Assembly: GCF_006517255.1 (NCBI RefSeq)
Contig: NZ_CP041185.1
Location: 2,356,001-2,420,000 of the forward strand
Direction of reading: 5' to 3'
DNA length: 64,000 nt
Source: Janthinobacterium tructae
GTDB lineage: Bacteria > Pseudomonadota > Gammaproteobacteria > Burkholderiales > Burkholderiaceae_D
Shown here: piece after piece, positions 33,457 through 43,622 of the stretch
Numbering within the stretch: the stretch's first letter is position 1
How the letters are laid out: each line of letters starts with the position of its first letter
Translations under genes and position numbers: made by a program
The notes under the pieces: generated by a model
What the model was told of the DNA's origin: nothing
The model's input: only the letters and a program-made list of their open reading frames with translations
Databases searched by the model: none

Positions 33457-34170
33457 TCAAGGATGGGCCAGGTACAGCTCGGCCGTGTGTATGTCGCGCG
33501 GCAGGGTTACCTTCAGGTTGCGCGGGTGGCCCTCAATGAGCCTGGGCGCCAGGCCCAGCGCTTCGACGGCGCTGGCGTCGTCCGTGATCGCTAGCGGATC
33601 GGGCGCTTGCGACAAGGCCCGGTGCAGCAAGGCATAGCTGAACATTTGCGGCGTCTGCGCCAGCCACAGGCCGTCGCGCGGCACCGTCTGCGCCGAGACG
33701 CTAGCCGGGCCGGCCCGCTTGACGGTATCGACCACGGGCAAGGCCAGCAAGCCCCCGGCCGGATGTTCACCGACCTCGGTAATGAGCTTTGCGATCAGCG
33801 CCGGCGTCAGGCCGGGCCGCGCCGCGTCGTGCACCAGCACCTGGTCGTGGGCGGCCAGGCTGCCGCGCAACGCCTGCAGGCCATTCAAGATCGTTTCCAT
33901 GCGCGTGGCGCCGCCGCAGCGCAGCACCGATATGCCAACCCCTGCGCCTTGCTCGGGCACGACCGTGTCAATCAGGCCATCCTCGGCGCTGACGACGATG
34001 TAGGTATGCGCGATCAGGGGGCTGGCGAGAAAGGCGTCCACGGCGTGGCGCAGCATGGGCTTGCCGGCGATGGGTAAATATTGCTTGGGGCTGCCCGCTT
34101 CCATGCGCGCGCCCACGCCGGCGGCGGGGATCAGCGCAAAATAACGGGGACGATTCGGTGCTGCTGTCAT
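33457..34170 (-). CDS. ispD: 2-C-methyl-D-erythritol 4-phosphate cytidylyltransferase
   Basis: A 237-residue nucleotidyltransferase (E. coli 236) that joins CTP and methylerythritol phosphate in the MEP pathway. I start at [23 protein letters not shown]; a 31-codon upstream extension is discarded. The CTP-binding loop is [25 protein letters not shown], written here in the family's Gly-Lys-rich pattern, followed by [16 protein letters not shown] and LPVVDTVKR. It is upstream of ispF in the same operon, and lies 16 bp downstream of the HExxH gene. Confidence 0.97.
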   Translation of the reverse strand: MTAAPNRPRYFALIPAAGVGARMEAGSPKQYLPIAGKPMLRHAVDAFLASPLIAHTYIVVSAEDGLIDTVVPEQGAGVGISVLRCGGATRMETILNGLQALRGSLAAHDQVLVHDAARPGLTPALIAKLITEVGEHPAGGLLALPVVDTVKRAGPASVSAQTVPRDGLWLAQTPQMFSYALLHRALSQAPDPLAITDDASAVEALGLAPRLIEGHPRNLKVTLPRDIHTAELYLAHP

Positions 34171-34186
34171 GCCATTCCTTGTCTTG

Positions 34187-34897
34187 TCATTGCTGGGCGG
34201 GCTGTACCTTGCCCGCCAATATGTTCTGGATTTCGCCATTGCACGCCTTGCCCAGGCGCGCATATTCCTGCGGCGAATCGATGGCGGCCTGCAAGGTTTC
34301 CACCTTGCGCATCTCGGCCTTGACGTAGGGCAACCAGCCCGTGTCGATCTCGCGCGCCAGCGCCGCCTTGGCCGTGCCGCTGGGCGCGTACAGGGGCCGC
34401 GCCTCGAAACGCCTGGCCAGCGCGGCGCGCACGGTCTTTTCCACGCGCGGCAAATGCTCCATATAGGTCTTCATGTGCCGCAGTTCATGCGCGAGTATCT
34501 CATCATATGCGCAAGTGCCGGGGGCGAACTCGCGGCCGATATAGATCACCACGGGCGCATACGTCAGGCTCACGGTGATCTGCGGCGCCACGCATTCATA
34601 GCCGCTGGCCGGGTCCTGCAGCATGGGACCGGCCAGGGCGATGGCCACGCGCGAATCGGTCTTCGTCAGGCCCAGCACCCAGGTATTGGCGCGCGCCGTG
34701 CCCTTCATGACGGTCAGCGCCTTGTACGGCAGATGCGTATCGATGCTGTAGCCGTTCTGCTGCGCCGTCAGCACGGACACCGTCTTGCTGATCGTGTCTT
34801 CGCAGCGCACCTGGAACGGCGTGCGCGCCTGCGCCTGTGCACCCAGGGTGACACAGGCAAGCAGCAGGAAAATGGGCAGGCGCAGGCGCAAGATCAA
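34187..34897 (-). CDS. Exported protein with HExxH metallopeptidase-like motif
   Basis: A 236-residue predicted periplasmic protein with a signal peptide (ILRLRLPIFLLLACVTLGAQAQA). It starts at a TTG that overlaps the Nudix stop in a TTGA arrangement. The segment YDEILAHELRHMKTYMEHL carries HExxH, the zinc-binding and catalytic motif of many metallopeptidases, with a further His a few residues on. Three Cys (RCEDTI, YECVAP, GTCAYDE) may form disulfides. The fold resembles DUF922-type secreted zinc proteases, which I propose with low certainty. It is translationally coupled to the Nudix gene and followed by ispD. The substrate is unknown. Confidence 0.75.
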   Translation of the reverse strand: MILRLRLPIFLLLACVTLGAQAQARTPFQVRCEDTISKTVSVLTAQQNGYSIDTHLPYKALTVMKGTARANTWVLGLTKTDSRVAIALAGPMLQDPASGYECVAPQITVSLTYAPVVIYIGREFAPGTCAYDEILAHELRHMKTYMEHLPRVEKTVRAALARRFEARPLYAPSGTAKAALAREIDTGWLPYVKAEMRKVETLQAAIDSPQEYARLGKACNGEIQNILAGKVQPAQQ

Positions 34898-35466
34898 GCC
34901 GCTGGCCAGGTGCCGCTGGTGATCTTGTCGAGCCAGAAGATGCCGATGACGGTTTTCACGTCGGTGATGGTGCCATCCTTGACCCAGTCGAGCAGCTGCG
35001 GCACGGTGGCCGTAAACGTTTCCAGGAACTCGCCCTCGTCAAGGCGGCGCTCGCCGGCCACCAGGCCGCGTGCCAAAAACAGTTCCAGGTGTTCATCCGA
35101 GTACGCGATGGCGTTATGGATGGTGGAGACGAATTGCCAGTCGCTGGCCGTGTAGCCCGTTTCTTCCAGCAACTCGCGCTGGGCGCAGGCCAGGTGCGAT
35201 TCGCCCGCATCGATCTTGCCGGCCGGGAATTCAATGAAGACACGGTCCAGCGGATAACGGTACTGGCGTTCCATCAGCACCGTGCCATCGTCGAGCAGCG
35301 GCAGGATCACCACGGCGCCCGGATGCAGGATGAATTCGCGCGCCGTGATCTTGCCGTCCGGCAGGGTCACCCGGTCGCGCTGCACGCGCAGGAAGCCGCC
35401 TTGGTAGACGAGCTCGCCGTCAACCTTGGTCTCAGTTAAATTCATATCCATATGTTCTGTATCCAT
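34894..35466 (-). CDS. Nudix hydrolase, ADP-ribose pyrophosphatase type
   Basis: A 190-residue enzyme of the ADP-ribose/ADP-sugar pyrophosphatase group. The full Nudix box runs from GKIDAGESHLACAQRELLEE to TGY (G-x5-E-x7-REUxEExGU), with the Glu pair that binds magnesium. It is preceded by FIEFPAG, the usual NudF/YffH lead. Starts at 35466, 35451 (MDMNL) or 35445 (MNLTE) are all possible, as no strong ribosome site is seen. It lies just past the nuo-operon terminator and reads into the HExxH gene with a 4-bp overlap. It likely clears ADP-ribose or related nucleotides. Confidence 0.9.
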   Translation of the reverse strand: MDTEHMDMNLTETKVDGELVYQGGFLRVQRDRVTLPDGKITAREFILHPGAVVILPLLDDGTVLMERQYRYPLDRVFIEFPAGKIDAGESHLACAQRELLEETGYTASDWQFVSTIHNAIAYSDEHLELFLARGLVAGERRLDEGEFLETFTATVPQLLDWVKDGTITDVKTVIGIFWLDKITSGTWPAA

Positions 35467-35484
35467 ACGTTGATTATGCTCAAT

Positions 35485-35510
35485 AAAAAAAAACGGCGCC
35501 AGAGGCGCCG
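35485..35510 (-). terminator. Rho-independent terminator of the nuo operon
   Basis: Seventeen bases past the DUF2818 stop, CGGCGCC-TCT-GGCGCCG is followed by nine T on the minus strand. It is very strong and closes the nuoA-N/DUF2818 transcript. Confidence 0.93.
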
Positions 35511-35526
35511 CTTTCGGTCGATGTGG

Positions 35527-35850
35527 CTAGCGCCGCTTGCGCAAGTAGCGTCCGACAAAGCCGGGAAAAGCCAGCACCAGGAACAAACAGCCGGTGATGG
35601 CGTAAAACTCCCACGTCTGCGGGAAACCGTTGCCGATGCGCGCTTCGAGCGCGAACGCCACGGCGCCGACGATGAAGTACAGAATCACCATCTCCAGCAG
35701 GCGCAGTGCCAACGGCTTGCGCCAGCCCTGCTCTGCCTGCGCCGCTTTTTTCAGCGGCACGGCGGCAAACAGTTTCTCATTCAGAAATGGCAGGTTGGCG
35801 CCCAGGATACCCAGGGCGATCACCAGCCAGCTCGACGCGGTGACATCCAT
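35527..35850 (-). CDS. DUF2818 membrane protein
   Basis: A 107-residue inner-membrane protein with three predicted helices: SWLVIALGILGANLPFL (about 7-23), LLEMVILYFIVGAVAFAL (about 51-68) and FYAITGCLFLVLAFPGF (about 82-98). It is the last gene of the complex I operon, 3 bp after nuoN. DUF2818 genes occupy this place in many betaproteobacteria, which suggests an accessory or assembly role in complex I, but none has been shown to my knowledge. Confidence 0.85.
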   Translation of the reverse strand: MDVTASSWLVIALGILGANLPFLNEKLFAAVPLKKAAQAEQGWRKPLALRLLEMVILYFIVGAVAFALEARIGNGFPQTWEFYAITGCLFLVLAFPGFVGRYLRKRR

Positions 35851-35853
35851 CGG

Positions 35854-37356
35854 TCAGGACGCCAGGGTCTTGGTGATGGCCGTCGCGCAGGCAGCCAGGA
35901 TGCTGTTAGGCATCACACCGAGGGCCAGGACGAACACGCCGTTCAGGGCCAGCACAACGCGCATGTCGCCATGCACGACCAGCGCGTTGGTATCGGTCGG
36001 CTCGTCGAACCACATCATCTTCACGACACGCAGGTAGTAGAAGGCGCCGATCAGCGAGAACAGCACGGCAGCGATGGTCAGCCACAGCTGGCCCGTGGCC
36101 AGCACGGAGGCCAGCACCGAATACTTGGCCATGAAGCCCATCAGCGGCGGCACGCCGGCCAGCGAGAACATGAACAGGGTCATCACCAGCGCGAAGATCG
36201 GGCTGCGTTTGCCCAGGCCCTTGAAGTCGGCCAGTTCTTCTGCTTCAAAACCATTACGTGCCAGCAACATGATCACGCCAAAGGTACCCAGCGTGGTGAA
36301 CACATAGGTGATGACGTAGTACATCGAGGCGCCGTAGGCGGTGGCTGCGCCAGCCGCGTTCAGGGTGTTGTTCGGTGCGTCCACGGTACCGGACAGCAGG
36401 CCCAGCAGCACGAAGCCCATTTGAGCGATGGTCGAGTACGCCAACATGCGCTTCAAATTGGTTTGCGCGATGGCGGTGAAGTTACCGATGGCCAGCGACA
36501 TCACGGCCAGCACCAGCAGCATTTGCTGCCAGTCATGCGCCATCGGCAGCAAGCCCTCGCCCAGCAGACGCAGGGTGATGGCAAACGCAGCCAGTTTCGG
36601 CGCGCCGCCCAGCAGCAAGGTCACGGCCGTTGGCGAACCTTGATACACGTCAGGCACCCACATGTGGAATGGCACAACGCCCAGTTTGAAGGCCAGGCCG
36701 GCGACCAGGAATACCAGGCCGAAGACCATGATGGTGCCGTTGGTCTTGCCGTTTTCCAGCGCCACGCGCAGTTCGCCCAGGTCCAGCGTGCCGGAGGCAC
36801 CGTACAGCATCGAGATACCGTACAACATGAAACCGGAAGCCAGTGCGCCCAGGATGAAGTATTTCATGGCCGCTTCCGTGGCCTTGGCATTGTCACGGCG
36901 CAGAGCGATCAGTGCGTACAGCGACAGCGACATCAGTTCCAGACCCAGGTAGATGATCAGGAAGTTGTTGGCCGAGATCATGATCATCTGGCCCAGCAGT
37001 GCAAACAGGGCCAGCACGTAGAACTCACCGCCCAGGTTGCCCGACAGCATGCTGCGGTCGGTGGCATAGGCACGCGAGTAGATCAGGGTCAGCGCCACGG
37101 CGCCGTACGAGAAGAGTTTCAGCAACTGCGACATCGGGTCCGACACGAACATGTTATGGAACGTGTAGACGGTGGTGCCCGCGTTGAAGTCGCCCACGGT
37201 CAGCAAGGCGCAGCCGGCCAGGGTCAGCAAGGACAGCGCATAAGTGATCGAACGCTTCGCCGCAGGCAAGAACATATCGATCAGCAAGAGCGCCGACGTG
37301 GCGATCAGCAGAAAGATTTCCGCGTACAGCGGTACCAGATTAGGTGCATTAGTCAT
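35854..37356 (-). CDS. nuoN: NADH-quinone oxidoreductase subunit N
   Basis: A 500-residue antiporter-like subunit of complex I with about 14 helices. It starts [20 protein letters not shown]. Family markers are the TM5-TM7 lysine/glutamate region [14 protein letters not shown] (Glu that stabilises the channel), [17 protein letters not shown], and [20 protein letters not shown] with conserved Lys and His. It pumps protons as one of the three antiporter modules. It lies 16 bp after nuoM and 3 bp before DUF2818. Confidence 0.98.
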   Translation of the reverse strand: MTNAPNLVPLYAEIFLLIATSALLLIDMFLPAAKRSITYALSLLTLAGCALLTVGDFNAGTTVYTFHNMFVSDPMSQLLKLFSYGAVALTLIYSRAYATDRSMLSGNLGGEFYVLALFALLGQMIMISANNFLIIYLGLELMSLSLYALIALRRDNAKATEAAMKYFILGALASGFMLYGISMLYGASGTLDLGELRVALENGKTNGTIMVFGLVFLVAGLAFKLGVVPFHMWVPDVYQGSPTAVTLLLGGAPKLAAFAITLRLLGEGLLPMAHDWQQMLLVLAVMSLAIGNFTAIAQTNLKRMLAYSTIAQMGFVLLGLLSGTVDAPNNTLNAAGAATAYGASMYYVITYVFTTLGTFGVIMLLARNGFEAEELADFKGLGKRSPIFALVMTLFMFSLAGVPPLMGFMAKYSVLASVLATGQLWLTIAAVLFSLIGAFYYLRVVKMMWFDEPTDTNALVVHGDMRVVLALNGVFVLALGVMPNSILAACATAITKTLAS

Positions 37357-37372
37357 GTTATCGGTCTTCTAT

Positions 37373-38872
37373 TTAAGGCAACTTGCTGGTGGCGACATGC
37401 TGCAGCAGGTCAGCAACCGAAGTCTGCATCGTGTCGGTGAACGGGGCTGGGTACAGACCCATCACGAGCACGGCGATGGCCAGCAAAGCAAGCATGAAGA
37501 ATTCACGTTTGTTAATGTCGGTCAATTCGGCCACATGTTTGTTCTTGATCTTGCCGAACACCACGCGCTTGGCCATCCACAGCGAGTACGCCGCGCCCCA
37601 GATCAGTGCCGTTGCAGCCAGCAGACCGATCCAGAAGTTGTATTGCACCGCGCCCAGGATCACCATGAACTCGCCGACGAAGCCGGAAGTCGCTGGCAGA
37701 CCGCAGTTGGCCATCGAGAACAGCACGAAGAAGGCGGCAAATTTCGGCATGCGGTTCACGACGCCGCCGTAGTCGGCGATGTTGCGGGTATGCATGCGGT
37801 CATACAGCACGCCGATGCACAGGAACATCGCGCCGGAGATGAAGCCGTGCGAAACCATCTGCACGATACCGCCCTGCACCGAGATGTCGTTGAACATGAA
37901 GAAGCCCAGGGTGACGAAACCCATGTGCGCGATCGACGAATAAGCGACCAGTTTTTTCATGTCGGTTTGCACCAGGGCAACCAGACCGATGTAGATAACG
38001 GCGATCAGCGACAAGGCGATCATGAAGCCCGACAGGTAGTGGCTGGCGTCCGGCGTGATCGGCAGCGAGAAACGCAGGAAGCCGTAGGCGCCCAGTTTCA
38101 GCATGATGGCGGCCAGCACGGCGGAACCGCCGGTAGGCGCTTCCACGTGGACGTCCGGCAACCACGTGTGGACCGGGAACATCGGCACTTTCACGGCAAA
38201 CGCCATCAGGAAGGCCAGGAAGATGAAGATCTGTTCGTTCATCGTCAGCTTGAACGCATGCCAGGCCAGGATGTCGAAGCTACCCGTCACGTTGCGCAGG
38301 TAGATGATGGCAACCAGGGTCAGCAGCGAACCGAAGAAGGTGTACAGGAAGAACTTGAACGACGCGTACACGCGGTTCGAACCGCCCCAGATACCGATGA
38401 TGATGAACATCGGGATCAGGGTTGCTTCAAAGAAGAAGTAGAACAGCAAGCCGTCCAGCGCGCAGAACACGCCGATCATCAGGCCCGACAGGATCAAAAA
38501 GGCCCCCATGTACTGGGCGATGCGGTTCTCGATCACTTGCCAGGCCGAAATGACGACGATGACCGTGATGAAGGCCGTCAGTGGAATGAACCACAACGAC
38601 AGGCCATCGATACCCAGCGAGTACCAGATATTGAAGGTTGCTATCCACGGTGCTTTTTCGACGAATTGCATGCCGTGTGCGGCGTTGTCGAAATGCTGGA
38701 TCAGCGGCAAGGTGCACAGCATGCTGAGCACGGCGCCAGCCAGCGACAGCCAGCGGGTAAAGCCCGCTTTGCTGTCACGGCCGAGAGCCAGGACCAGGAC
38801 GCCGCAAATGATCGGCACCCAGATCGACAGACTCAGGTAAGGAGGTAGTGTAGAAATCGTAGACTGCATCAT
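37373..38872 (-). CDS. nuoM: NADH-quinone oxidoreductase subunit M
   Basis: A 499-residue antiporter-like subunit of complex I. It starts MMQSTISTLPPYLS; the second ATG is an equal choice. It carries EATLIPMFIIIGIWGG with the conserved Glu, AFAVKVPMFPVHTWLPDVHVE with channel Lys and His, and AYSSIAHMGFVTLGF, as in all NuoM proteins. It translocates protons across the inner membrane. The gap to nuoL is 29 bp. Confidence 0.98.
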   Translation of the reverse strand: MMQSTISTLPPYLSLSIWVPIICGVLVLALGRDSKAGFTRWLSLAGAVLSMLCTLPLIQHFDNAAHGMQFVEKAPWIATFNIWYSLGIDGLSLWFIPLTAFITVIVVISAWQVIENRIAQYMGAFLILSGLMIGVFCALDGLLFYFFFEATLIPMFIIIGIWGGSNRVYASFKFFLYTFFGSLLTLVAIIYLRNVTGSFDILAWHAFKLTMNEQIFIFLAFLMAFAVKVPMFPVHTWLPDVHVEAPTGGSAVLAAIMLKLGAYGFLRFSLPITPDASHYLSGFMIALSLIAVIYIGLVALVQTDMKKLVAYSSIAHMGFVTLGFFMFNDISVQGGIVQMVSHGFISGAMFLCIGVLYDRMHTRNIADYGGVVNRMPKFAAFFVLFSMANCGLPATSGFVGEFMVILGAVQYNFWIGLLAATALIWGAAYSLWMAKRVVFGKIKNKHVAELTDINKREFFMLALLAIAVLVMGLYPAPFTDTMQTSVADLLQHVATSKLP

Positions 38873-38901
38873 GGTTCTCAGTATTCTTTTATCAGGTCAG
38901 C

Positions 38902-40986
38902 TTACTTAGCGGGCCAGAATGGCAGGAAATAGATCAGGAAGCCCAGCACGCCCAGGATCATCACGAATGCATAGTGATAGATGTAGCCGGTCTGCAACAC
39001 TCGCGACAGCGAGGACAGCCAGGCGACAACCTTGGCGCTGCCATTGACGACGAAACCGTCGATCAGCTTCTTGTCACCGAAGTTCCACAGGCCATTACCC
39101 AGCAAACGGGCACCGCCGGCGAACACGACTTCATTGAACTTGTCCATGTAGTACTTGTTGTCCAGCAGGGTGTGGATCGCGTGGAACTTGGCAAAGAACC
39201 AGGCCGGCACACGCGGGTTGACCATGTAGCAGTAGTAGGCTGCCACCACGCCGGACAATGCCAGCCAGAACGGTGCCGTCGACAGGCCGTGGATCGCCAT
39301 CGCCATTGCGCCGTGGAATTCATGCGACAACTCTTCCATTGCTGGATGGTTTTCGCCGACGAAGATCACGCCCTTGAAGAAATCGCCATGCAGCATCGGG
39401 CCGATCGTCAGGTAACCGATCAGCAGCGACGGGATCGCCAGCATCACCAGCGGGAACCACACGACGAATGGGGATTCATGCGGCTTCTGGCCAGGTTCCA
39501 GACCGTGGTGCGCGTGGTCGTCTTCGTCTTCTTCATCGTGCGCGTCCGAATCATGCTTGGCCGCAGGCGCGTGATGGTCGTCATGGCCGTGCGCATGCGC
39601 CTGACCGAAACGTTCCTTGCCGTGGAAGACCAGGAAATACATGCGGAACGAGTAGAAGGCGGTGACGAACACGCCAGCCAGCACGGCGAACTGGGCAAAG
39701 CCAGCACCCCAGATGTGCGTCGCTTCGACGGCTTCGATGATGCTGTCTTTCGAGTAGAAACCGGAGAACAGCGGCGTGCCGATCAGGGCCAGCGAACCGA
39801 CCAGGGACGTGATCCAGGTGATCGGCATGTATTTGCGCAAGCCACCCATGTTGCGGATGTCCTGGTCATGGTGCATGCCGATGATGACGGAACCGGCGCC
39901 CAGGAACAGCAGTGCCTTGAAGAAGGCGTGCGTCATCAGGTGGAACACGGCCACCGAGTACGCGGACGAACCGAGCGCGACGGTCATGTAGCCGAGCTGC
40001 GACAGGGTCGAGTAAGCGACGACGCGCTTGATGTCGTTCTGGATGATGCCCAGGAAACCCATGAACAGCGCCGTGATGGAACCGATCACCAGGATGAAGG
40101 ACAGCGCCGTGTCGGACAGTTCGAACAGCGGCGACATGCGCGAGACCATGAAGATACCGGCCGTCACCATCGTCGCGGCGTGAATCAGTGCCGAGATCGG
40201 GGTAGGACCTTCCATCGAGTCAGGCAGCCACACGTGCAGCGGGAACTGCGCCGATTTGCCCATCGCGCCGATGAACAGGCAGATGCAGGCAACGGTCAGC
40301 AGGGCCCAGTCGGTACCTGGCAAGCTCAACAGCGCCAGTTCGCCCTTCTTGGCGAACACTTCCTGGTAGTTCATGGTGCCGGCGTAAGCCAGCAGCAAAC
40401 CGATGCCCAGGATGAAGCCGAAGTCGCCCACGCGGTTGACCAGGAAAGCCTTCATGTTGGCCACGATGGCCGTCGGACGCTGGTACCAGAAACCGATCAG
40501 CAGGTAAGAGACCAGGCCCACGGCTTCCCAACCGAAGAACAGTTGCAGGAAGTTGTTGGCCATGACCAGCATCAGCATCGAGAACGTGAACAGCGAGATG
40601 TAGGCGAAGAAGCGGTTGTAGCCTTCGTCGTCCTTCATGTAGCCGATCGTGTAGATGTGCACCATCAGGGAGACGAAGGTGACCACGCACATCATCATCG
40701 CCGACAGCGAATCGATCTGGAAGCCCACTTCCATCTTCAGGGTGCCGATCGTCATCCAGTTATAGATCGTGCCATTGAATGTCGCGCCATCCATCACTGC
40801 CAGCAGTGTCTGCACGGACAGGATGAACGCAATCAGTACGCCCAGGATCGTCGCGGTATGCGACGTCTTGCGTCCGACCAAATTACCCAGGAACTGGGTG
40901 CCAAGCAAACCTGCAATCGCGGCACCGGCCAGCGGCGCCAGCGGTACGGCAAGAAGGAGGTTAGGGTTGAGGAGTTGCCCCGCCAT
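38902..40986 (-). CDS. nuoL: NADH-quinone oxidoreductase subunit L
   Basis: A 694-residue distal antiporter subunit of complex I (E. coli 613). Core markers are FFGWEAVGLVSYLLIGFW, MGKSAQFPLHVWLPDSMEGP with channel Lys and His, and IKRVVAYSTLSQLGYM. The C-terminus ends in the long lateral helix and a final membrane segment. Residues about 461-496 are an insertion very rich in His, Asp and Glu (AHAHGHDDHHAP, then HDEEDEDDHAHH), lying between two membrane segments. This accounts for part of the extra length and might bind divalent metal. Confidence 0.98.
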   Translation of the reverse strand: MAGQLLNPNLLLAVPLAPLAGAAIAGLLGTQFLGNLVGRKTSHTATILGVLIAFILSVQTLLAVMDGATFNGTIYNWMTIGTLKMEVGFQIDSLSAMMMCVVTFVSLMVHIYTIGYMKDDEGYNRFFAYISLFTFSMLMLVMANNFLQLFFGWEAVGLVSYLLIGFWYQRPTAIVANMKAFLVNRVGDFGFILGIGLLLAYAGTMNYQEVFAKKGELALLSLPGTDWALLTVACICLFIGAMGKSAQFPLHVWLPDSMEGPTPISALIHAATMVTAGIFMVSRMSPLFELSDTALSFILVIGSITALFMGFLGIIQNDIKRVVAYSTLSQLGYMTVALGSSAYSVAVFHLMTHAFFKALLFLGAGSVIIGMHHDQDIRNMGGLRKYMPITWITSLVGSLALIGTPLFSGFYSKDSIIEAVEATHIWGAGFAQFAVLAGVFVTAFYSFRMYFLVFHGKERFGQAHAHGHDDHHAPAAKHDSDAHDEEDEDDHAHHGLEPGQKPHESPFVVWFPLVMLAIPSLLIGYLTIGPMLHGDFFKGVIFVGENHPAMEELSHEFHGAMAMAIHGLSTAPFWLALSGVVAAYYCYMVNPRVPAWFFAKFHAIHTLLDNKYYMDKFNEVVFAGGARLLGNGLWNFGDKKLIDGFVVNGSAKVVAWLSSLSRVLQTGYIYHYAFVMILGVLGFLIYFLPFWPAK

Positions 40987-41032
40987 GATGAACCTTAATC
41001 GTTATTATTCGAGAGATCGAGTCTGAAAAACA

Positions 41033-41341
41033 TCAGCCTTTGAGGCTGTCCAGGTCTTCGACGTTGATGGTATCCAGATTACGGAACATCACCACCAGAA
41101 TAGCCAGACCGATAGCCGACTCAGCGGCGGCAACCGTCAGGATGAAGAAAACGAAGATCTGACCGGCCGCGTCACCCATGAAATGGGAGAACGCGATGAA
41201 ATTCATATTCACCGCCAGCAGCATCAATTCGATTGCCATCAGCAATACGATGATGTTCTTGCGGTTCAGGAAAATACCGACGATCGAGATTGCGAACAGG
41301 ATCGCGCCCAGGACCAGAAAATGTGTGAGCGATAATGTCAT
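41033..41341 (-). CDS. nuoK: NADH-quinone oxidoreductase subunit K
   Basis: A 102-residue, three-helix membrane subunit (E. coli 100). It starts [20 protein letters not shown]. The conserved membrane Glu residues are in [16 protein letters not shown] and [16 protein letters not shown], both part of the central proton path (E-channel). Its ATG overlaps the nuoJ stop (ATGA). Confidence 0.98.
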   Translation of the reverse strand: MTLSLTHFLVLGAILFAISIVGIFLNRKNIIVLLMAIELMLLAVNMNFIAFSHFMGDAAGQIFVFFILTVAAAESAIGLAILVVMFRNLDTINVEDLDSLKG

Positions 41342-41970
41342 GGTGCCTCCTTAACTTCCGGCTCAGCCGCAGGACGCTCGACCACCGCGTCCATCTTGAT
41401 GATCTTCAGGCGGTCGTTGCGCTTGACGCGTACCGCATCGCCTGGAGCAAAATGCTTGGTGTCCTTGCGTTTGCGCAGGGTCAGTGCAACTGCGGCAACG
41501 ATGGCCACCAGCAGCACGACGGCAGCGATCTCGAAGGCGAACACATATTCCGTGTAGATCAGCAGGCCCAGTTCCTTGGTGCCGCCCAGGTTGACGTTCA
41601 CCGGAGCGATGCTAGGCGTAAAGTTGCGGAAACCGTGCCACAGGACAGCGGCCATTTCCAGCACGATGATCACGCCCACCGTCACCGACAATGGCAGGTA
41701 GCCCCAGAAACCTTCGCGCATGCGGTCGATATTAATATCGAGCATCATGACCACGAAGAGGAACAGCACCATCACGGCGCCGACATACACCAATACCAGC
41801 ACGATGGCCAGGAATTCAGCTTGCAGCAGCATCCAGATGCCCGCTGCGGAAAAGAAGGACAGCACCAGAAACAGTACTGCGTGGACCGGATTACGGGCCG
41901 TGATGACGCGCGTCGCTGCCAGAATCAAGATCAGCGCGAAGGCGTAAAACAAAATTGTTTTAAAGTCCAT
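41338..41970 (-). CDS. nuoJ: NADH-quinone oxidoreductase subunit J
   Basis: A 210-residue membrane subunit. I start at [20 protein letters not shown], discarding a 21-codon upstream extension that reads into the nuoI-nuoJ spacer. Helix 3 carries [21 protein letters not shown], which holds the pi-bulge that links the quinone site to the proton channels. The C-terminal 45 residues are a charged cytoplasmic tail rich in Lys, Arg and Glu, longer than in E. coli. It overlaps nuoK by 4 bp. Confidence 0.97.
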   Translation of the reverse strand: MDFKTILFYAFALILILAATRVITARNPVHAVLFLVLSFFSAAGIWMLLQAEFLAIVLVLVYVGAVMVLFLFVVMMLDINIDRMREGFWGYLPLSVTVGVIIVLEMAAVLWHGFRNFTPSIAPVNVNLGGTKELGLLIYTEYVFAFEIAAVVLLVAIVAAVALTLRKRKDTKHFAPGDAVRVKRNDRLKIIKMDAVVERPAAEPEVKEAP

Positions 41971-42036
41971 AAAAAACCCAATAGACGTACAGATGAACGA
42001 GGGGCGCGCCGCAGCTTTGGGGCTGCGGCGCATCCA

Positions 42037-42525
42037 TCAGCGATAAGGTGCGTCGGCGGCGCGCGCAGCGGCGATGTCATTTTCATAACGATCGCCCACG
42101 GCCAGCAACATCTCTTTCGTGTAATACAAATCCCCGCGTTTCTCGCCGTGGTATTCCAGGATTTGCGTCTCGACGATCGAATCGACCGGGCAGGACTCTT
42201 CGCAGAAACCGCAGAAGATGCACTTGGTCAAATCAATATCGTAACGCGTGGTGCGGCGCGAACCGTCGTCACGCTGTTCCGATTCGATCGTGATGGCCAT
42301 CGCCGGGCAAACCGCTTCGCACAGTTTGCAGGCGATGCAACGTTCCTCGCCGTTCGGGTAGCGGCGCAGCGCGTGCAAGCCACGGAAACGCGGCGAGATC
42401 GGTGTCTTCTCTTCCGGGAATTGCACCGTGATCTTGCGCGAAAACATGTACTTGCCTGTCAGCGCCATGCCCTTGATCAGCTCGCCTAACAAGAGGCTGC
42501 TGAAGAAATCTTTTACCTTATCCAT
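42037..42525 (-). CDS. nuoI: NADH-quinone oxidoreductase subunit I
   Basis: A 162-residue iron-sulfur subunit of the complex I connecting arm. I start at [19 protein letters not shown]. Two 4Fe-4S ferredoxin motifs are present: [16 protein letters not shown] and [16 protein letters not shown], clusters N6a and N6b. They pass electrons toward NuoB cluster N2. The [13 protein letters not shown] lead is typical. The ATG is 14 bp after the nuoH stop. Confidence 0.98.
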   Translation of the reverse strand: MDKVKDFFSSLLLGELIKGMALTGKYMFSRKITVQFPEEKTPISPRFRGLHALRRYPNGEERCIACKLCEAVCPAMAITIESEQRDDGSRRTTRYDIDLTKCIFCGFCEESCPVDSIVETQILEYHGEKRGDLYYTKEMLLAVGDRYENDIAAARAADAPYR

Positions 42526-42539
42526 TCGTATGCACTCTC

Positions 42540-43622
42540 TTACTTCCAAATATTCCAGGATGTCTGCATCCAGGCAGCGACGAAGACCAGGTAGACCAGC
42601 GTCAACGGGATAAACACTTTCCAGCCGAGGCGCATGATCTGGTCATAACGGTAGCGTGGGAAAGTACCGCGCACCCAGATAAACACCGAGACGATGAAGA
42701 AGGTCTTGGCGAACAGCCAGAAGAAGCCGCCGAAACCACCCCAGAACTCGAGGAAGGCAAATGGTGCGGACCAGCCACCGAGGAACATGATCGAAGCCAG
42801 CGCGCCGATCAGGATCATGTTGGCGTATTCGGCCAGCATGAACATGGCGTAGGCCATGCCCGAGTACTCGACCATGTGGCCGGCGACGATTTCCGACTCG
42901 CCTTCGACGACGTCGAACGGGTGACGGTTGGCTTCAGCCAGGCCCGACACCAGGTAGATGACGAACATCGGCAGCAGCGGCAGCCAGTTCCACGACAGGA
43001 AGTTCACGCCCTTGTCGGCAAAGAAGCCGATTTGCTGGCCGCCAACGATGTCGATGAAGTTCAGGCTGCCCGAGACCATCAGCACGATGACCATCACGAA
43101 GCCCATCGGGATTTCATACGAAATCATCTGTGCCGAAGCGCGCATGGCGCCCATGAACGAGTACTTCGAGTTCGAGGCCCAGCCAGCGATGATGATGCCG
43201 TAGACTTCCATCGAGGTAATCGCCAGCAGCATCAGCAAGCCCGCGTTGACGTTGGCCAGCACGGCTTGCGGGCCGAACGGCACGACCGACCAGGCGGCCA
43301 GGGCCGGCATGATGGTCATGATCGGGCCGATCACGAACAGACCCTTGGCGGCCTTGGACGGGATGATGATCTCTTTGAACAAGAGTTTCAGCGCATCGGC
43401 GATCGGTTGCAGCAAGCCCAGGGGACCGACGCGGTTCGGGCCGACGCGGATCTGGATCCAGCCGATCAGCTTGCGTTCCCACAAGGTCAGGTAGGCAACC
43501 AAGCCCATCAGCGGCAACAGCACGCACAGGATCTTGATCAGGGTCCAGAAGAACGGCCAGGAGCCGCCCAGCAAATCCTGGCCGCTGCTGTTGATGACGT
43601 TTACAAATTCAGGCAGAGCCAT
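42540..43622 (-). CDS. nuoH: NADH-quinone oxidoreductase subunit H
   Basis: A 360-residue membrane subunit with eight helices that, with NuoB and NuoD, forms the quinone-binding chamber. It starts [20 protein letters not shown]. Family markers are [20 protein letters not shown] then [19 protein letters not shown], and [20 protein letters not shown]. The start shares one base with the nuoG stop (TGATG), so translation is coupled. Confidence 0.98.
   Translation of the reverse strand: MALPEFVNVINSSGQDLLGGSWPFFWTLIKILCVLLPLMGLVAYLTLWERKLIGWIQIRVGPNRVGPLGLLQPIADALKLLFKEIIIPSKAAKGLFVIGPIMTIMPALAAWSVVPFGPQAVLANVNAGLLMLLAITSMEVYGIIIAGWASNSKYSFMGAMRASAQMISYEIPMGFVMVIVLMVSGSLNFIDIVGGQQIGFFADKGVNFLSWNWLPLLPMFVIYLVSGLAEANRHPFDVVEGESEIVAGHMVEYSGMAYAMFMLAEYANMILIGALASIMFLGGWSAPFAFLEFWGGFGGFFWLFAKTFFIVSVFIWVRGTFPRYRYDQIMRLGWKVFIPLTLVYLVFVAAWMQTSWNIWK

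Noticed and set aside
41971..42033. A longer NuoJ starting at 42033
   Set aside because: The extra 21 residues are Arg-rich and lie in the spacer after nuoI, whereas the ATG at 41970 starts the first helix as in other NuoJ proteins.
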